Shown here: one piece after another, positions 5,505 to 5,512 of the stretch
Position numbering within the stretch: the first letter of the stretch is position 1
How the letters are laid out: each line of letters opens with the position of its first letter
From: Nitrospinota bacterium
Lineage (GTDB): Bacteria > UBA8248
Assembly (NCBI GenBank): GCA_029937135.1
Contig: JAPYQX010000204.1
Coordinates: 1-5,512 of the forward strand
Reading direction: 5' to 3'
DNA: 5,512 nt
Program-made: the position numbers and the translations under genes
The notes under the pieces: model-generated
What the model was told of the DNA's origin: nothing
Database searches by the model: none
Seen by the model: the letters and a program-made list of their open reading frames with translations, nothing else

Positions 5505-5512
5505 GAGTCTTG

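Overview
The window reads as ordinary bacterial chromosome of moderate to high G+C with short A+T-richer gaps. It probably comes from a proteobacterium-like or related uncultured lineage. The protein styles (a tandem-receiver signalling fragment, a generalist amidase, a short-chain dehydrogenase) do not fix the phylum. I see no rRNA, tRNA, CRISPR array, intact insertion sequence, phage gene or replication gene.

Layout. Minus strand, 1-626: a short-chain dehydrogenase/reductase (SDR) whose C-terminus lies beyond the left edge. Minus strand, 854-2176 (possible longer start at 2218): a flavin-dependent monooxygenase of the NtaA/SnaA/DszA family. It lies upstream of the SDR gene in the same direction, with a 227-base spacer that holds a weak terminator-like hairpin and a plausible SDR promoter. 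A gap of about 600 bases follows, holding leader and control sequences for two divergent genes. Plus strand, 2826-4253: an amidase-signature hydrolase with a complete Ser-cisSer-Lys triad, preceded by a perfect 18-bp palindrome that fits between a candidate -35 and -10. A gap of about 370 bases ends in a strong sigma70-type promoter. Plus strand, 4667-5002: a small unrecognised membrane protein with a Met/His-rich loop. Overlapping it, 4986-5468: a receiver-domain protein that begins with the tail of a second, missing receiver, so it looks like the C-terminal remnant of a longer tandem-receiver or hybrid-kinase protein.

How the genes may work together. The monooxygenase, SDR and amidase are all small-molecule catabolic types: oxidative cleavage next to N or S, alcohol/ketone redox, and amide hydrolysis. 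They could serve one nitrogen- or sulfur-scavenging function, but only their proximity supports this. The flavin reductase partner expected for the monooxygenase is not in the window. The right end is a separate transcription unit.

The points most worth a second look are the palindromic operator candidate before the amidase, the Met/His-rich small protein overlapping a truncated receiver protein, and a possible coupled leader ORF ahead of the monooxygenase. I do not see a clearly new multi-gene system.
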